A DNA stretch of 64,000 nt from VAZQ01 sp963753575 (GTDB lineage: Bacteria > Pseudomonadota > Alphaproteobacteria > Rhizobiales > Xanthobacteraceae). Under the pieces are notes generated by a model. It saw only the letters and a program-made list of their open reading frames with translations, was not told the DNA's origin and made no database searches. A program made the position numbers and the translations under genes. Below, in pieces: positions 52,121 through 60,740 of this stretch; within the stretch, counting starts at the first letter, position 1, and every line of letters starts with the position of its first letter. The stretch lies in contig CAVWCR010000001.1 in assembly GCA_963753575.1 (NCBI GenBank), positions 806,001 to 870,000 of the forward strand, in the 5' to 3' direction.

Positions 52121-53407
52121 GTGGCTACGCCAATAAATCAGCGTCCGAACGACGTTTTTCTTAGTCACTCCAGTCGCGACAAGGTTGCCTTCGTCGACGA
52201 CCTCTATGGTTGGCTGACACGTAAGGCAGGCTTCAAGGTTTGGTTTGACCGGGGACTAGGGTCGGGCTTCATCTCGTCCAATCTCAATCAGGCTATAGAT
52301 ACGTGTCGGGGAGCCATCGTCGTTTTGTCTCACAATTCGGTCTCGTCCCCTTGGGTAAATTCTGAATGCGATCGAATTCACAAGGAGTGGGCGGACAGAA
52401 AAGGTGACTTCAGGATTGCAACGGTACGCCTCGATCCGGTGGAAGCGCCCGGCTTGCTGCAATCCTTTAAGCATATCGATATCGCTGACGGAAAACTGAC
52501 GCCTGATGCAGCCGCGCTCCTTGTCGAAACACTGAATGGTGGGCGCGACAACGCGCTCGGCAAGCCCGTGTACTTGTGCAGAGGATGGCGTGATAACGAA
52601 CGAGCGGCAGCCGACAAGCTTTCGGAAGTGCTAAAGAGCGCAGGTCTAAAGCTTGTTTGCGACTGGATTGACCAGTCGCATTACAGCGTATCCCGCGTGC
52701 GCGAGATCATGAATAGCACAGGTGGGCTGGTGGCGATCGTACCCCACCGCGGGCAAGGTACAACTTCCAACTATATCATCAAGGAGATCGAGCTGGCCCG
52801 CGAAATCGGCCTGCCGCTGATCATTTTTGCTCAGTCGGGTATCACCGCAAGGCCAGATTGGCCGAGCGCAAATGTCGTTTTCTACGACGACAGTGTTGGT
52901 TCGTTGGACGGTGATAGCTTGGAACGACTTTTCGGTGACCGAATTGAAGAATTCGCCTACGGATGGCGAACACCTACCAGAGGGGAACACATATTCCTCG
53001 GACACTCCCTGGAGGAATCAATCGAGGACAGATTTTCCATGCTTCGACGGATGATGTCTCGCACGACGGGATTGCCGGTCGAAACCGGAGGCTTGGTTTT
53101 TGGCACCGAGGCGCAAGCTGAAATCACTCGGCTGATCAGGGATGCCGAGTTCTGCATTATTGACATTACAAATAAGGGATATCCCGATTTGCCCGAGAAA
53201 ATAGATTTTGCCCTCAATTCGTGCATTGAAGCTGGCATTGCCATGGGCACAGGAAAAGTCAACAACTTGTACCTTACCTGCGCCGGGCCCAGACGCTCGC
53301 CGCCATTCATGTTCCGCAACAAACAGGTCTGGTTCTACGCCGACGACCTGGAGTTGGTTGGAAACCTTCGCCAGATTGCCTTTCTCCACCGCAGAATGGT
53401 GCTTTGA
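52121..53407 (+). CDS. TIR-domain protein with two further TIR-like/deoxyribosyltransferase-like domains
   Basis: 428 aa from a GTG at 52121; the frame opens 24 codons earlier at TTG 52049. Domain 1 (about 8-135) is a canonical TIR: NDVFLSHSSRDK, VWFDRGLGSG, AIVVLSHNSVSS and PWVNSECDRI, with Glu82 in the NADase catalytic position. Domain 2 (about 145-250) repeats the plan: PVYLCRGWRDNERAAADKL, GLVAIVPHRGQGT, YIIKEIELARE. Domain 3 (about 290-428) starts EHIFLGHSLEESIEDRF and has AEFCIIDITN and CIEAGIAMGTGK, recalling nucleoside deoxyribosyltransferases. No TM segment. Likely NAD+-linked signalling or defence; partners unknown. Lower GC than its neighbours suggests transfer. Confidence 0.8.
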   Translation: MATPINQRPNDVFLSHSSRDKVAFVDDLYGWLTRKAGFKVWFDRGLGSGFISSNLNQAIDTCRGAIVVLSHNSVSSPWVNSECDRIHKEWADRKGDFRIATVRLDPVEAPGLLQSFKHIDIADGKLTPDAAALLVETLNGGRDNALGKPVYLCRGWRDNERAAADKLSEVLKSAGLKLVCDWIDQSHYSVSRVREIMNSTGGLVAIVPHRGQGTTSNYIIKEIELAREIGLPLIIFAQSGITARPDWPSANVVFYDDSVGSLDGDSLERLFGDRIEEFAYGWRTPTRGEHIFLGHSLEESIEDRFSMLRRMMSRTTGLPVETGGLVFGTEAQAEITRLIRDAEFCIIDITNKGYPDLPEKIDFALNSCIEAGIAMGTGKVNNLYLTCAGPRRSPPFMFRNKQVWFYADDLELVGNLRQIAFLHRRMVL

Positions 53408-53547
53408 TGAGCGTGCGGCCGTCCACACACACCACTGAGGCCCAATTCGACGAACTGCAGTAGGATGTCGGGATGCGATATGTCGGGCGCGACCGGCAAG
53501 CCTGGCCGAATCCAACAGATGCCACCTGCCGACTTGGGACTACGGCC

Positions 53548-54561
53548 ATGGACACAAGCACGGGCAAGCCGATCGAGCCGCAGGGCTCGACCATATTTCA
53601 GCTCTTCGCCCTCTACGTTGTTGTCAGCCAGTTGATCAATGTGGCGGAACGCCTCCTGCCCGTTTTCGAGCGCGAGATGGCAGCTGATGATTATGAAAGT
53701 TTTATCGACACCGGATATCTATTGCTGATCATCGTGGTGGCCTGTGTGGCCTTGCGTTGCTGGCGCGACACGATTGTGCGGTCGGAGTTCGCGCCGTTAT
53801 ACGTCATGCTCGGGTTCGCGCTGCTGCTGCCCTATGTCCGGCAGCTTCTCGCCGACGCCGTGATGGAGATCGTAACGTTGCTGATGATGGGACAGCCCGG
53901 GCCGACCAGGAGCGGGCCGATAGACCGCTATCTGGCCGTCGAGCCACAGCGCATGATTTCGCAGATTGTCCTGGGCGTCGGCGCGGCCGGCATCTGGTAT
54001 CAAGTGCTCAAGCGCATCTTCGGGGCCAATGTGCAGCGAGTCGTGCGCCGCGAGATGGTGCCCACCCGGGACATTTGGCTGCTCCTGCCATTCATGTTGT
54101 ATGCAATCGCCCTGCCGGCCGCAATCGGGCTCGGTGTATTGATCCGCAACGCGACCTCGGTTTGGCTCCCGTCCGAATACAGCAGATACAGCTACGACCT
54201 GAACTACGCGCTGGCGATCTTTGTCATCTCGATATGTCTTATCGCTTTGCGGGGCGTGATGCGATGTTGGCAGCTGTCGTCGGTCTATCTCGTCCTTTCA
54301 TTCGTTCTGCTTATGGAATCGTTCCACAATCTGATCGACAGGGAAATTCTGAATGTCGTGCGAGGCGTCACAAACGATCAGATGCCCTGGGAAGAGTCGC
54401 TGCCCATACGAAGGACAATCAACTATGTCGCGGGTGCTGCTTACCAAACCGCTGTGAATGTGATCGGGGCAGCCGCCGCCTACGGCGTTCTCAGGCTCGT
54501 ATTCAGGTGCGATCTGGCCGCGGTGGTGCGACGGATCAAGACCGTTCCCCGGCAAAGCTAG
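53548..54561 (+). CDS. Multipass membrane protein next to TIR gene, hypothetical
   Basis: 337 aa from ATG 53548 (another ATG at 53473 would add 25 residues). About eight TM helices in two similar halves: each half has a first helix with a VSQLINVAERLLP- or ALPAAIGLGVLI-like segment, then a helix ending ALRCWRDT or ALRGVMRCWQ, then a helix with LYVMLGFALLLP or VYLVLSFVLLMES. This suggests an internal duplication. It follows the TIR gene by 140 bp on the same strand and may be cotranscribed. No known family. A weak hairpin lies at 54564-54590. Confidence 0.65.
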   Translation: MDTSTGKPIEPQGSTIFQLFALYVVVSQLINVAERLLPVFEREMAADDYESFIDTGYLLLIIVVACVALRCWRDTIVRSEFAPLYVMLGFALLLPYVRQLLADAVMEIVTLLMMGQPGPTRSGPIDRYLAVEPQRMISQIVLGVGAAGIWYQVLKRIFGANVQRVVRREMVPTRDIWLLLPFMLYAIALPAAIGLGVLIRNATSVWLPSEYSRYSYDLNYALAIFVISICLIALRGVMRCWQLSSVYLVLSFVLLMESFHNLIDREILNVVRGVTNDQMPWEESLPIRRTINYVAGAAYQTAVNVIGAAAAYGVLRLVFRCDLAAVVRRIKTVPRQS

Positions 54562-54563
54562 CG

Positions 54564-54590
54564 GCCTTGAGGTCTTGAAACGCTTAAGGC
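54564..54590 (+). terminator. Weak hairpin after the membrane protein gene
   Basis: GCCTTGAG (54564-54571) can pair with CTTAAGGC (54583-54590), one G-T pair included, around an 11-nt loop. There is no T-run. It lies 2 bp past the stop codon. Confidence 0.25.
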
Positions 54591-54753
54591 GGTTGTGCGA
54601 GTCGCTTCAGCCTCTGACGAGGTGATGGAATAAGCAAGCCATCCACACGATGATCGGCAGGATGTCGCAGAAATTAGGTGAGCAATGCGCCAAGATCAAC
54701 GCGGCGAGAGGAATGTTAGGAACAGCGCTGTATCAGCCTGAGCGGGCCAGGCG

Positions 54754-56046
54754 TTAACCGCCATAGAACACGTTGATCAGGACCAGCGACAGCCACGGCA
54801 CATAGGTGCACAGCAACAGCACCATCGTAAGCACGCCGACAAAGCCTAGATTCGCCTTAGTGGTCTGCCAGATATCGGTCTTGGCGATTGAGCAGGACGC
54901 GATCAGCACCGAGGCGACCGGTGGCGTCTGCTGGCCGATGGCGAGATTGAGCGTCAGGACCAGTCCGAAATGGATAGGGTTGATGCCAACCTGGTGGATC
55001 AGCGGCAGCACGATCGGCACCGTGAGAATGATTGCCGCCGCGGAGTGCAGGAACATGCCGATGATCAGGAAGAACACGTTGAGCAGCAGCAACACCATGT
55101 AGGGATTGGTGGTGATGGTGAGGATCGAGGCGGCGAGTTTCTGCGGCAGCTGGCTCTCGGTCAGATAGATGCCGACCAGCGCCGACGCGGCCACCAGCAG
55201 CATAACGACGGCGGTCTGGATCGCCGAGTCGACGCAGGCCTGATACAGCGACTTGAGATCGAGGTCGCGGTAGATCACGACGCTAATGAACAGCGCCGCC
55301 AGCACTGCGATCGCCGCGCCCTCGGTGGCGGTGACGAAACCGCCGAAAATGCCGCCCAGGATGATCAATGGCATCACCAGCGCCCAGGCGGCCTGGCGGG
55401 TGGCGTCGGCCAGTTTGCACAAATTGAAACGCTGCTCGACTGGGAATTTATGTTTCCGGGCGTAGTAATAGCAAAGTGCCATCAGTCCGAGGCCACCGAT
55501 CACGCCCGGAATAATGCCGGCCACGAAAATCTTCACCGCCGATTCCTGCGCCATGGCGGCATAGAGAATCATCGGGATGGACGGCGGAATGATGATCGCG
55601 AGGCTCGCCGACGATGACGTGACCGCGGCTGCAAATTCCTTGGAATAGCCCTTCGATTTCATCGCCGGGATCAGCAACGTGCCTAGCGCTGCGACGTCGG
55701 CTACAGCCGAACCGGAAATCTCGGCAAAGAACATCGAGGCGCCGACCGTGACCATTGCCAATCCGCCGCGGATGAAGCCGAGGATGGCCGTGGCGAGATT
55801 AATGAGCCGGCGTGCGATCGACGAAGCATTCATAATGCCGCCGGCAAAGATGAACAACGGCACCGCCAGCAGCGGGAAATTGGTGGCGCCCTCAAACATC
55901 ACCAGTGCGGTGTTCGGCAGCATCTGCGTGCCCTGCATGGCCCAGATCGCGATCATCGCGACCACGCCGAGCGCGACCGCAATCGGCACATTGAGCATGA
56001 CCAGCCCAATCATGCCGAACAGCATGGCGATGACGACGATGTTCAT
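54754..56046 (-). CDS. dctM: TRAP transporter large permease DctM
   Basis: 430 aa, twelve TM helices, with DctM motifs GGIMNASSIARRLINLA, FAEISGSAVADVAALGTLLIPAMKSKGYS, ASLAIIIPPSIPMILYAA and a C-terminal GQQTPPVASVLIASC. Cooperates with DctQ and DctP below. Its start codon overlaps the DctQ stop (ATGA at 56043-56046). The set belongs to the DctP family of TRAP systems, distinct from the TAXI system at 25.5 kb. Confidence 0.92.
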   Translation of the reverse strand: MNIVVIAMLFGMIGLVMLNVPIAVALGVVAMIAIWAMQGTQMLPNTALVMFEGATNFPLLAVPLFIFAGGIMNASSIARRLINLATAILGFIRGGLAMVTVGASMFFAEISGSAVADVAALGTLLIPAMKSKGYSKEFAAAVTSSSASLAIIIPPSIPMILYAAMAQESAVKIFVAGIIPGVIGGLGLMALCYYYARKHKFPVEQRFNLCKLADATRQAAWALVMPLIILGGIFGGFVTATEGAAIAVLAALFISVVIYRDLDLKSLYQACVDSAIQTAVVMLLVAASALVGIYLTESQLPQKLAASILTITTNPYMVLLLLNVFFLIIGMFLHSAAAIILTVPIVLPLIHQVGINPIHFGLVLTLNLAIGQQTPPVASVLIASCSIAKTDIWQTTKANLGFVGVLTMVLLLCTYVPWLSLVLINVFYGG

Positions 56047-56615
56047 GACCGGATGTCCCTGCCGGCCTTGCCGTGATCGAGCGCAACTTGCAATTCGTGA
56101 TCGACCAGGGGTCCACGCCGCGCTTCGCGCACCAGTTCTGGCAGCCGCAGCAGCTCAGCGACGACGAACAGTGCCGAGGCAATCGGAATCACCGATTGGG
56201 TGACTTGCAGCGACAACTCGGGAATCGACACCAGCGTGTCGCCCTTGAGAACTTGAACCACCAAGGTGCCCATGACCGCGAGCACGCCGAAGAAAAAAAT
56301 GGTGACCGCGGAGGAGAACACGGTCGCCGCCACCCGCCAGTTCGCCGGTAGCGCATTCACGAAGCCGGCAAATCCGATATGCGCGCCGCGCAGCGTTGCC
56401 AGTGCGCCGGCGTAGTACGTGAGCCAGCACAGCGAAATCGACGCCAACTCGTCGTACCAGACCAGCGATTCGCCGATCCAGCGGTAGATAACGCCGAGCG
56501 TGACGATGCCGGTGACGGTGATCATCAGGATGACGGCGATGGTCTCCAGAATGCGGTCGTAAATCTGGCGGATGGATTTCATGGCGTTGAGCGTCGGCCT
56601 CGCGCTTTTTGTCAT
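56043..56615 (-). CDS. dctQ: TRAP transporter small permease DctQ
   Basis: 190 aa with four TM helices: ILETIAVILMITVTGIVTLG, WLTYYAGALATLRGAHIGF, the helix at ATVFSSAVTIFFFGVLA and VTQSVIPIASALFVV. The ATG at 56615 has GGAACAGG ahead; the frame opens slightly earlier at a GTG (56654) and another ATG lies at 56582. Operon order dctP-dctQ-dctM on the minus strand. Confidence 0.88.
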   Translation of the reverse strand: MTKSARPTLNAMKSIRQIYDRILETIAVILMITVTGIVTLGVIYRWIGESLVWYDELASISLCWLTYYAGALATLRGAHIGFAGFVNALPANWRVAATVFSSAVTIFFFGVLAVMGTLVVQVLKGDTLVSIPELSLQVTQSVIPIASALFVVAELLRLPELVREARRGPLVDHELQVALDHGKAGRDIRS

Positions 56616-56755
56616 GACCGGGCCTGTTCCGGCCATCTGCGCATTTGAACTCACACAGCACTTAAGACGTGGATGCCCGCGCTTGGCGCGGGCATGACTG
56701 GACGTGTTGACATCGTCTGCCGACCTACCGACGCCCGGCAGACCGGTTCAAATGA

Positions 56756-57736
56756 TCAAGAGCCCTTTGCCAGGCTAAGCGACTTGTCGATCAGTTGCTT
56801 GCCGGTCGGGACTTCCTTCGAGAACTCCTCGTAGATGCTCTTGCTGGCAGCGACGAAGGCGGGCTTGTTAGCTTCGTTCACGCGGATGCCGGAGGACTTC
56901 ATCTTGCCGATCAACTCGCCGTCAAGCTTGGCGGCGAGCTTCAGAATATCCGGCTCCACCTCCTTGGCGGTGTCGGCGAGGATCTTCTGCACGTCGGGCG
57001 GCAGCCGCGACCAGCTTGCGCCGGCGGTGAGATAGGCCGGCGTGTAGACGTGGCCGGTGAGCGAGAGATACTTCTGCACTTCCTGGAATTTCTGCGAGTA
57101 GATCTGCGTGAGCGGATTTTCCTGCCCGTCCATCACGCCGGTCTGCAGCGCCACGAACACTTCCTTCAGTTCCATCGGGCTCGGGCTGGCGCCATAGGCC
57201 TTGAACATCTTCACGCGCCAGACGCCGCCGGGCACGCGCAGCTTGATGCCTTGCAGGTCTTCCGGCTTCACGATTGGTCTCTTGTTGTTGGTGATCTCGC
57301 GGTAGCCGTTTTCCCAGACGCCAAGAATACGGTACCCGGCTTTTTCCGCGATCGGCCCAAGGATCGGCCGTACCACCGCGTTGGCGATGCGCGCGGCGTG
57401 GCCGCGGTCCCGCACCAGATAGGGCATCTCGAACACGCCAAATTCCGGCGCGACCGAGGTCATCACGGTCGACGGCAACGCGAGATCGGCTGTGCCGAGC
57501 TTCAGCTTCTTCAGCAGTTCGCTGTCGCTGCCGAGCTGGCTCGAGCCGTAGACCACGACCTTGGCCTTGGTGCCAAGTTTGGCATTAGCGCGCGCGGCAA
57601 ACAGGTCGGCGGATTGCGCGAACAGCGAGCCGGGCGCACCGACATGGCCGAACTTAACTTCCGTTTGGGCGCTGGCGGTTGCCACCGGCAGCAGCGTCGC
57701 GAAAGCGAATATGGCTAGGATTTTCGAGTGCGACAT
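56756..57736 (-). CDS. dctP: TRAP transporter solute-binding protein DctP
   Basis: 326 aa with signal peptide MSHSKILAIFAFATLLPVAT ending near ASAQ. DctP-family marks: EVKFGHVGAPGSLFAQSADL, KVVVYGSSQLGSDSELLKKL, YREITNNKRPIVKPEDLQG, the ligand-site RVPGG and DGQENPLTQIYSQKF. It is about 140 bp upstream of dctQ on the same strand. Ligand probably an organic acid; not identifiable by eye. Confidence 0.92.
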   Translation of the reverse strand: MSHSKILAIFAFATLLPVATASAQTEVKFGHVGAPGSLFAQSADLFAARANAKLGTKAKVVVYGSSQLGSDSELLKKLKLGTADLALPSTVMTSVAPEFGVFEMPYLVRDRGHAARIANAVVRPILGPIAEKAGYRILGVWENGYREITNNKRPIVKPEDLQGIKLRVPGGVWRVKMFKAYGASPSPMELKEVFVALQTGVMDGQENPLTQIYSQKFQEVQKYLSLTGHVYTPAYLTAGASWSRLPPDVQKILADTAKEVEPDILKLAAKLDGELIGKMKSSGIRVNEANKPAFVAASKSIYEEFSKEVPTGKQLIDKSLSLAKGS

Positions 57737-57844
57737 GAGCGTACTCCCACTATGAGTGTACTGCCGAAGACTTTATGCTTTCCGGTGGCCTGCCGATAGG
57801 GCAATTGGCCGCAGACGATATTGTTTTGATCCAGGACTCCTTAC

Positions 57845-58012
57845 TCCCAGAATGGCGCGAATATTCGCGCTTTTCCGGCTTTCCTGCAAACAGCCGCCTG
57901 CGGTTCGGCTCCAACCTTCTGTTCCAGGAGGACGGGAGAGGACGGAGCCGTCCCCAACGGCGATGCACACGTTGACGGCTTCGAGCGATACGTCGAGACC
58001 TGCGCCGCAGTC
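57845..58012 (-). pseudogene. N-terminal remnant of an IS110-family transposase, frameshifted
   Basis: The minus strand encodes GLDVSLEAVNVCIAVGDGSV, the start of the IS110 DEDD domain with the first Asp. After SVL the family sequence goes on in another frame as LLEQKVGAEPQAAVCRKAGK before ending. Full-length proteins are about 340 aa, so about 55 codons remain. Confidence 0.65.
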
Positions 58013-58213
58013 CATCGCGCCATTGTATGCTTCCATCGCTTCCTGCCACTGACGTCCATGGAACCAATGTACGTAAGGTCAATCGAGCCCCTTTTCGGCA
58101 GCATCGGTCGTGGCGAGAGGCTCATGACGAGCAATTATTGTCCGCAGTGGCCCCGAGCGCTGGATTAGGAGTGACCTCGATATGTCGGCTTCAACCTCGA
58201 GTCCGGATGCGTT

Positions 58214-58307
58214 GTGTGATTAAGCGCGGAAGTGTGACCCCAGCAGCATCAGGAAGATCAACAGGTTAGCCACTCCGATCGGCGTCGGGACCCCGCGCCG
58301 ATTTACA
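58214..58307. repeat. 94-bp direct repeat, copy 1
   Basis: Aligned by eye to 63780-63873 with four mismatches and no gaps, in the same orientation. Bounded by GTGTGATTA on the left and GCGCCGATTTACA on the right. Its minus strand reads RRGVPTPIGVANLLIFLMLL-GSHFRA then stop, which looks like the C-terminal end of a protein. Confidence 0.85.
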
Positions 58308-58404
58308 GCCGTCCACAGCATCAACAACGAAAGTGGCTGCTGATTGAGACCTCGGTACCGAACTCGAGAGAGTGCTTTCGCACTCCGCGGGCTCTTCATA
58401 ATGC

Positions 58405-58475
58405 AGTACCCACCTTGTAGGTTCCAGCGATTGAAGCGGTTGTAGATCGCCGTGTAGCTGCACAGTGAAAGGGTT
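58405..58475 (-). pseudogene. Short IS5-family transposase remnant
   Basis: Minus-strand residues LCSYTAIYNRFNRWNLQG match the conserved YTTIYNRFNRW segment at the start of IS5-group transposases. Only about 20 codons of resemblance remain, continuing without stop into the neighbouring 94-bp repeat. Confidence 0.55.
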
Positions 58476-58637
58476 TGAGGCGATTTCCGTTTTGCCGCGT
58501 CGTCTGTCATCAGCTGGGGTCCGGATCCATTCTTATTTGTTTGCACTCCCGGACCGCGTGAGATGTGAGAGGCTCCGTGGCAATTTCATCTGTAAGTCTC
58601 GAGCATTCGCGGGTTGTGCACGAGCAGGAGGAGCGGC

Positions 58638-59609
58638 TCATAGCAAAATGAGGTCCATAGAAGGCGATAAATCCTTTCGCTCGCGTTCCAGAAGCGATTG
58701 ATAAAATCCATCCAACTGCTCGACGCTGATGCGCCTCGGTTCCGCCAACTCCATGCATTGACGGAGGTCATATGCCTTCCGGTGGCCGATTACATCCCTG
58801 AATATTTTATAGCCACCGGAGCGCTCCAGGCCGTATGGCCAGAACTCGGCAACAATTGGCGTTCCAGCATTTAAGAGTGCCTGTGCTCCGCTAAGCGCAT
58901 GGCCCTCGTGGCCCTGAATATCCATCCATACGACACTGAGATCACGCGGATCAATCTTCTCCGCTTCCAACAGCGTATCGAATCGCCTTATGTTAACTTC
59001 CCTCAACAGCCAAGTCCGTTCGTCATGCAGATCCGCAAGGCTACACGGGTCCAGGCGCAGGCGGTGATCGCCGAAGTTAGTAGGCGACAATTCCAACTTT
59101 CCGACTCCATCTCTGTCGGAAAGAGCGACAAGAAGATTTACGCAGCGATGATCGACGTCGTTGAGAATCTGGTTGGTCCTGAGAAGCTTGAAATTATCTG
59201 CGTCAGCTTCGATGCAAATGGCTCTATGGAAGTCGTGCCTCAATGCGTACAGACTATGCGTACCAATGTTGGCGCCAATATCTAGGAACGTCGATCGGCT
59301 GACGGGATGGCCCAAGCGCTCAATAGTCCGCAATGTGTAGCCTATGTCTCCTTCGGTGAAGTTGCCTTGCAATCGAACGCACTCGCCAATTACCTTGTCC
59401 GCAACGTACGTGACTAAATGGCCGATGTCCGTATGGGTTATCCACACGTCGGACGGCCCGGTCCCGGTGCGCTTAAGCAAGGCTTGAAACATGCGCGCCA
59501 CGTCGGTCGGTGGTATTCGCACCACGCTCGAGGAAAGAGGTATTTGCCCCGATTTTCTGAGCAGCATAGCGAGGCCGCGCCGCGCACCTGCAATTGTCAA
59601 TTTCTTCAT
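58638..59609 (-). CDS. FkbM-family methyltransferase
   Basis: 323 aa from ATG 59609 (MKKLTIAG); the frame begins 11 codons earlier at a TTG. SAM-binding motif FLDIGANIGTHSLYAL, then ICIEADADNFKLLRTNQILN, LVALSDRDGVGKLEL, DTLLEAEKI and VVWMDIQGHEGHALSGAQ, all FkbM family features. These enzymes O-methylate sugars or polyketides, often in surface polysaccharides. GC content is lower than in the surrounding core genes, consistent with transfer. It stands alone between IS remnants and another broken gene. Confidence 0.85.
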   Translation of the reverse strand: MKKLTIAGARRGLAMLLRKSGQIPLSSSVVRIPPTDVARMFQALLKRTGTGPSDVWITHTDIGHLVTYVADKVIGECVRLQGNFTEGDIGYTLRTIERLGHPVSRSTFLDIGANIGTHSLYALRHDFHRAICIEADADNFKLLRTNQILNDVDHRCVNLLVALSDRDGVGKLELSPTNFGDHRLRLDPCSLADLHDERTWLLREVNIRRFDTLLEAEKIDPRDLSVVWMDIQGHEGHALSGAQALLNAGTPIVAEFWPYGLERSGGYKIFRDVIGHRKAYDLRQCMELAEPRRISVEQLDGFYQSLLERERKDLSPSMDLILL

Positions 59610-59655
59610 CCGCTCGAAATGCACCTCCACCCCCGCACTCAATATCTGAAGTCAA

Positions 59656-60012
59656 TCACTGCCAGAGGTCAACGGGTGGCTTTGCGGCTGGATCGGCTGC
59701 AGCACTTGCCGGCGCGCCATTGGGCTCATCGGCTTCGATGCGTCCCTCGCACACGCACGTCCGATCCCAGAGCTTTTGGGCCACGCTGAGCGGATCGATG
59801 TTGGCGGCTTGCCACCATGCCTGTTCGTTGCCGAGGCGGTGGACCTCGCGGTGGTGCACCCGGCAGAGCGGCACGGTGAATTCGTCTCTCGCCTTGCGGC
59901 CGGGCGTGCGCAGCTGCGCGTAGCGCAGATGGGACCTAGATTTAGCCCTCGCCGGCGCGGTTGCGGGTGGTGCTCTCCGTGCGGTTACAGTCGTGGGACG
60001 AGCTGCGCCGTC
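59656..60012 (-). pseudogene. Remnant of an HNH-like (DUF968-type) mobile-element gene
   Basis: The minus strand reads RARAKSRSHLRYAQLRTPGR, then DEFTVPLCRVHHREVHRLGN and EQAWWQAANIDPLSVAQKLW. The C-H-H motif LCRVHHREVH is that of small HNH-like proteins found with ERF genes in Rhizobiales integrative elements. A stop codon closes the frame at about 60013, and no start codon with a ribosome site is seen, so the N-terminus is lost. It ends PPVDLWQ at 59656. Confidence 0.6.
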
Positions 60013-60148
60013 TCTTCAATTGCCGCCGAATGCCCGTGCCCGCATTGAGTGAGCTCGCCTCAGGATGCTCGGCGCTGTGTAAGGAACGAACCTTCACCAC
60101 CAAGTTTAACGCTAGCCATTGGTCAGCGAGGGCTGGGAAAGGAGAAAT

Positions 60149-60454
60149 ATGGTGCGTCCTCCCATCGCCGCCTGCGATGATTTATTAAACCCACTCAACG
60201 AATCGTTCGTCGTGGTCGAGAATCATCATAGTAAGTTCCTCAACGCTTCCGAACGGGGACTTCTTCACATGCTGACTTATCGATGTCCGACAGTCGGAAA
60301 GATCGTCCGCACTGGCATTGACGCCTCACCAGAAGATCTTCGGCGGCTGCAGTCGTTCAAGCTCTCCGTCTGGTGTCCGCACTGTCAGACTGGCCATGCA
60401 ATTACGGGCAAGGAGGCGACCGTGGTGTCCGATGAGGTTGCTGCTGCCGCCTGA
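60149..60454 (+). CDS. Small zinc-ribbon-like protein
   Basis: 101 aa from ATG 60149, preceded at ideal distance by AAAGGAG (60138-60144). The C-terminal 61 residues, MLTYRCPTVGKIVRTGID to the end, form a recognisable small domain found alone in many Rhizobiales genomes, with Cys in YRCP and in VWCPHCQTGH, suggesting zinc binding. That shorter protein would start at 60269. The first 40 residues are therefore an extension or a fused upstream segment. Function unknown. Confidence 0.6.
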   Translation: MVRPPIAACDDLLNPLNESFVVVENHHSKFLNASERGLLHMLTYRCPTVGKIVRTGIDASPEDLRRLQSFKLSVWCPHCQTGHAITGKEATVVSDEVAAAA

Positions 60455-60740
60455 CCTGCTACAGCCGGACCGAATGGGCGACTTGTCCTATCACGCATTG
60501 CCGTGATGTGCCGCGACCTGCCACGCGGGAATACGGCCGTACTTCGGCTAACCTCGACGGTGTCGTCTGCATCGTCAGCCCTGGCAGGGGCTGTCTCCCT
60601 TGATAGCCACTATGCCCACTGCGAATTAACGACAGCGTGTGCAATCGGGACGACAAAACAATCAGCTCGATCAGCGCGTCTTGTGTAATGGTGGCATTTG
60701 TATTTGTCATAGCTTCGTCAAGCGAACGGGGAGGAGGAAA

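Larger units (their letters stand above)
57737..58637. other. Insertion-sequence graveyard
   Basis: This 900-bp stretch has no intact gene. It contains the IS110-like remnant, one copy of the 94-bp repeat and an IS5-like remnant, listed separately, joined to each other in mixed reading frames. Confidence 0.6.

Noticed and set aside
56795..57718. A 307-codon plus-strand frame opposite dctP, and a 215-codon one opposite dctM
   Set aside because: Antisense shadows without family resemblance; dctP and dctM are clear on the other strand.
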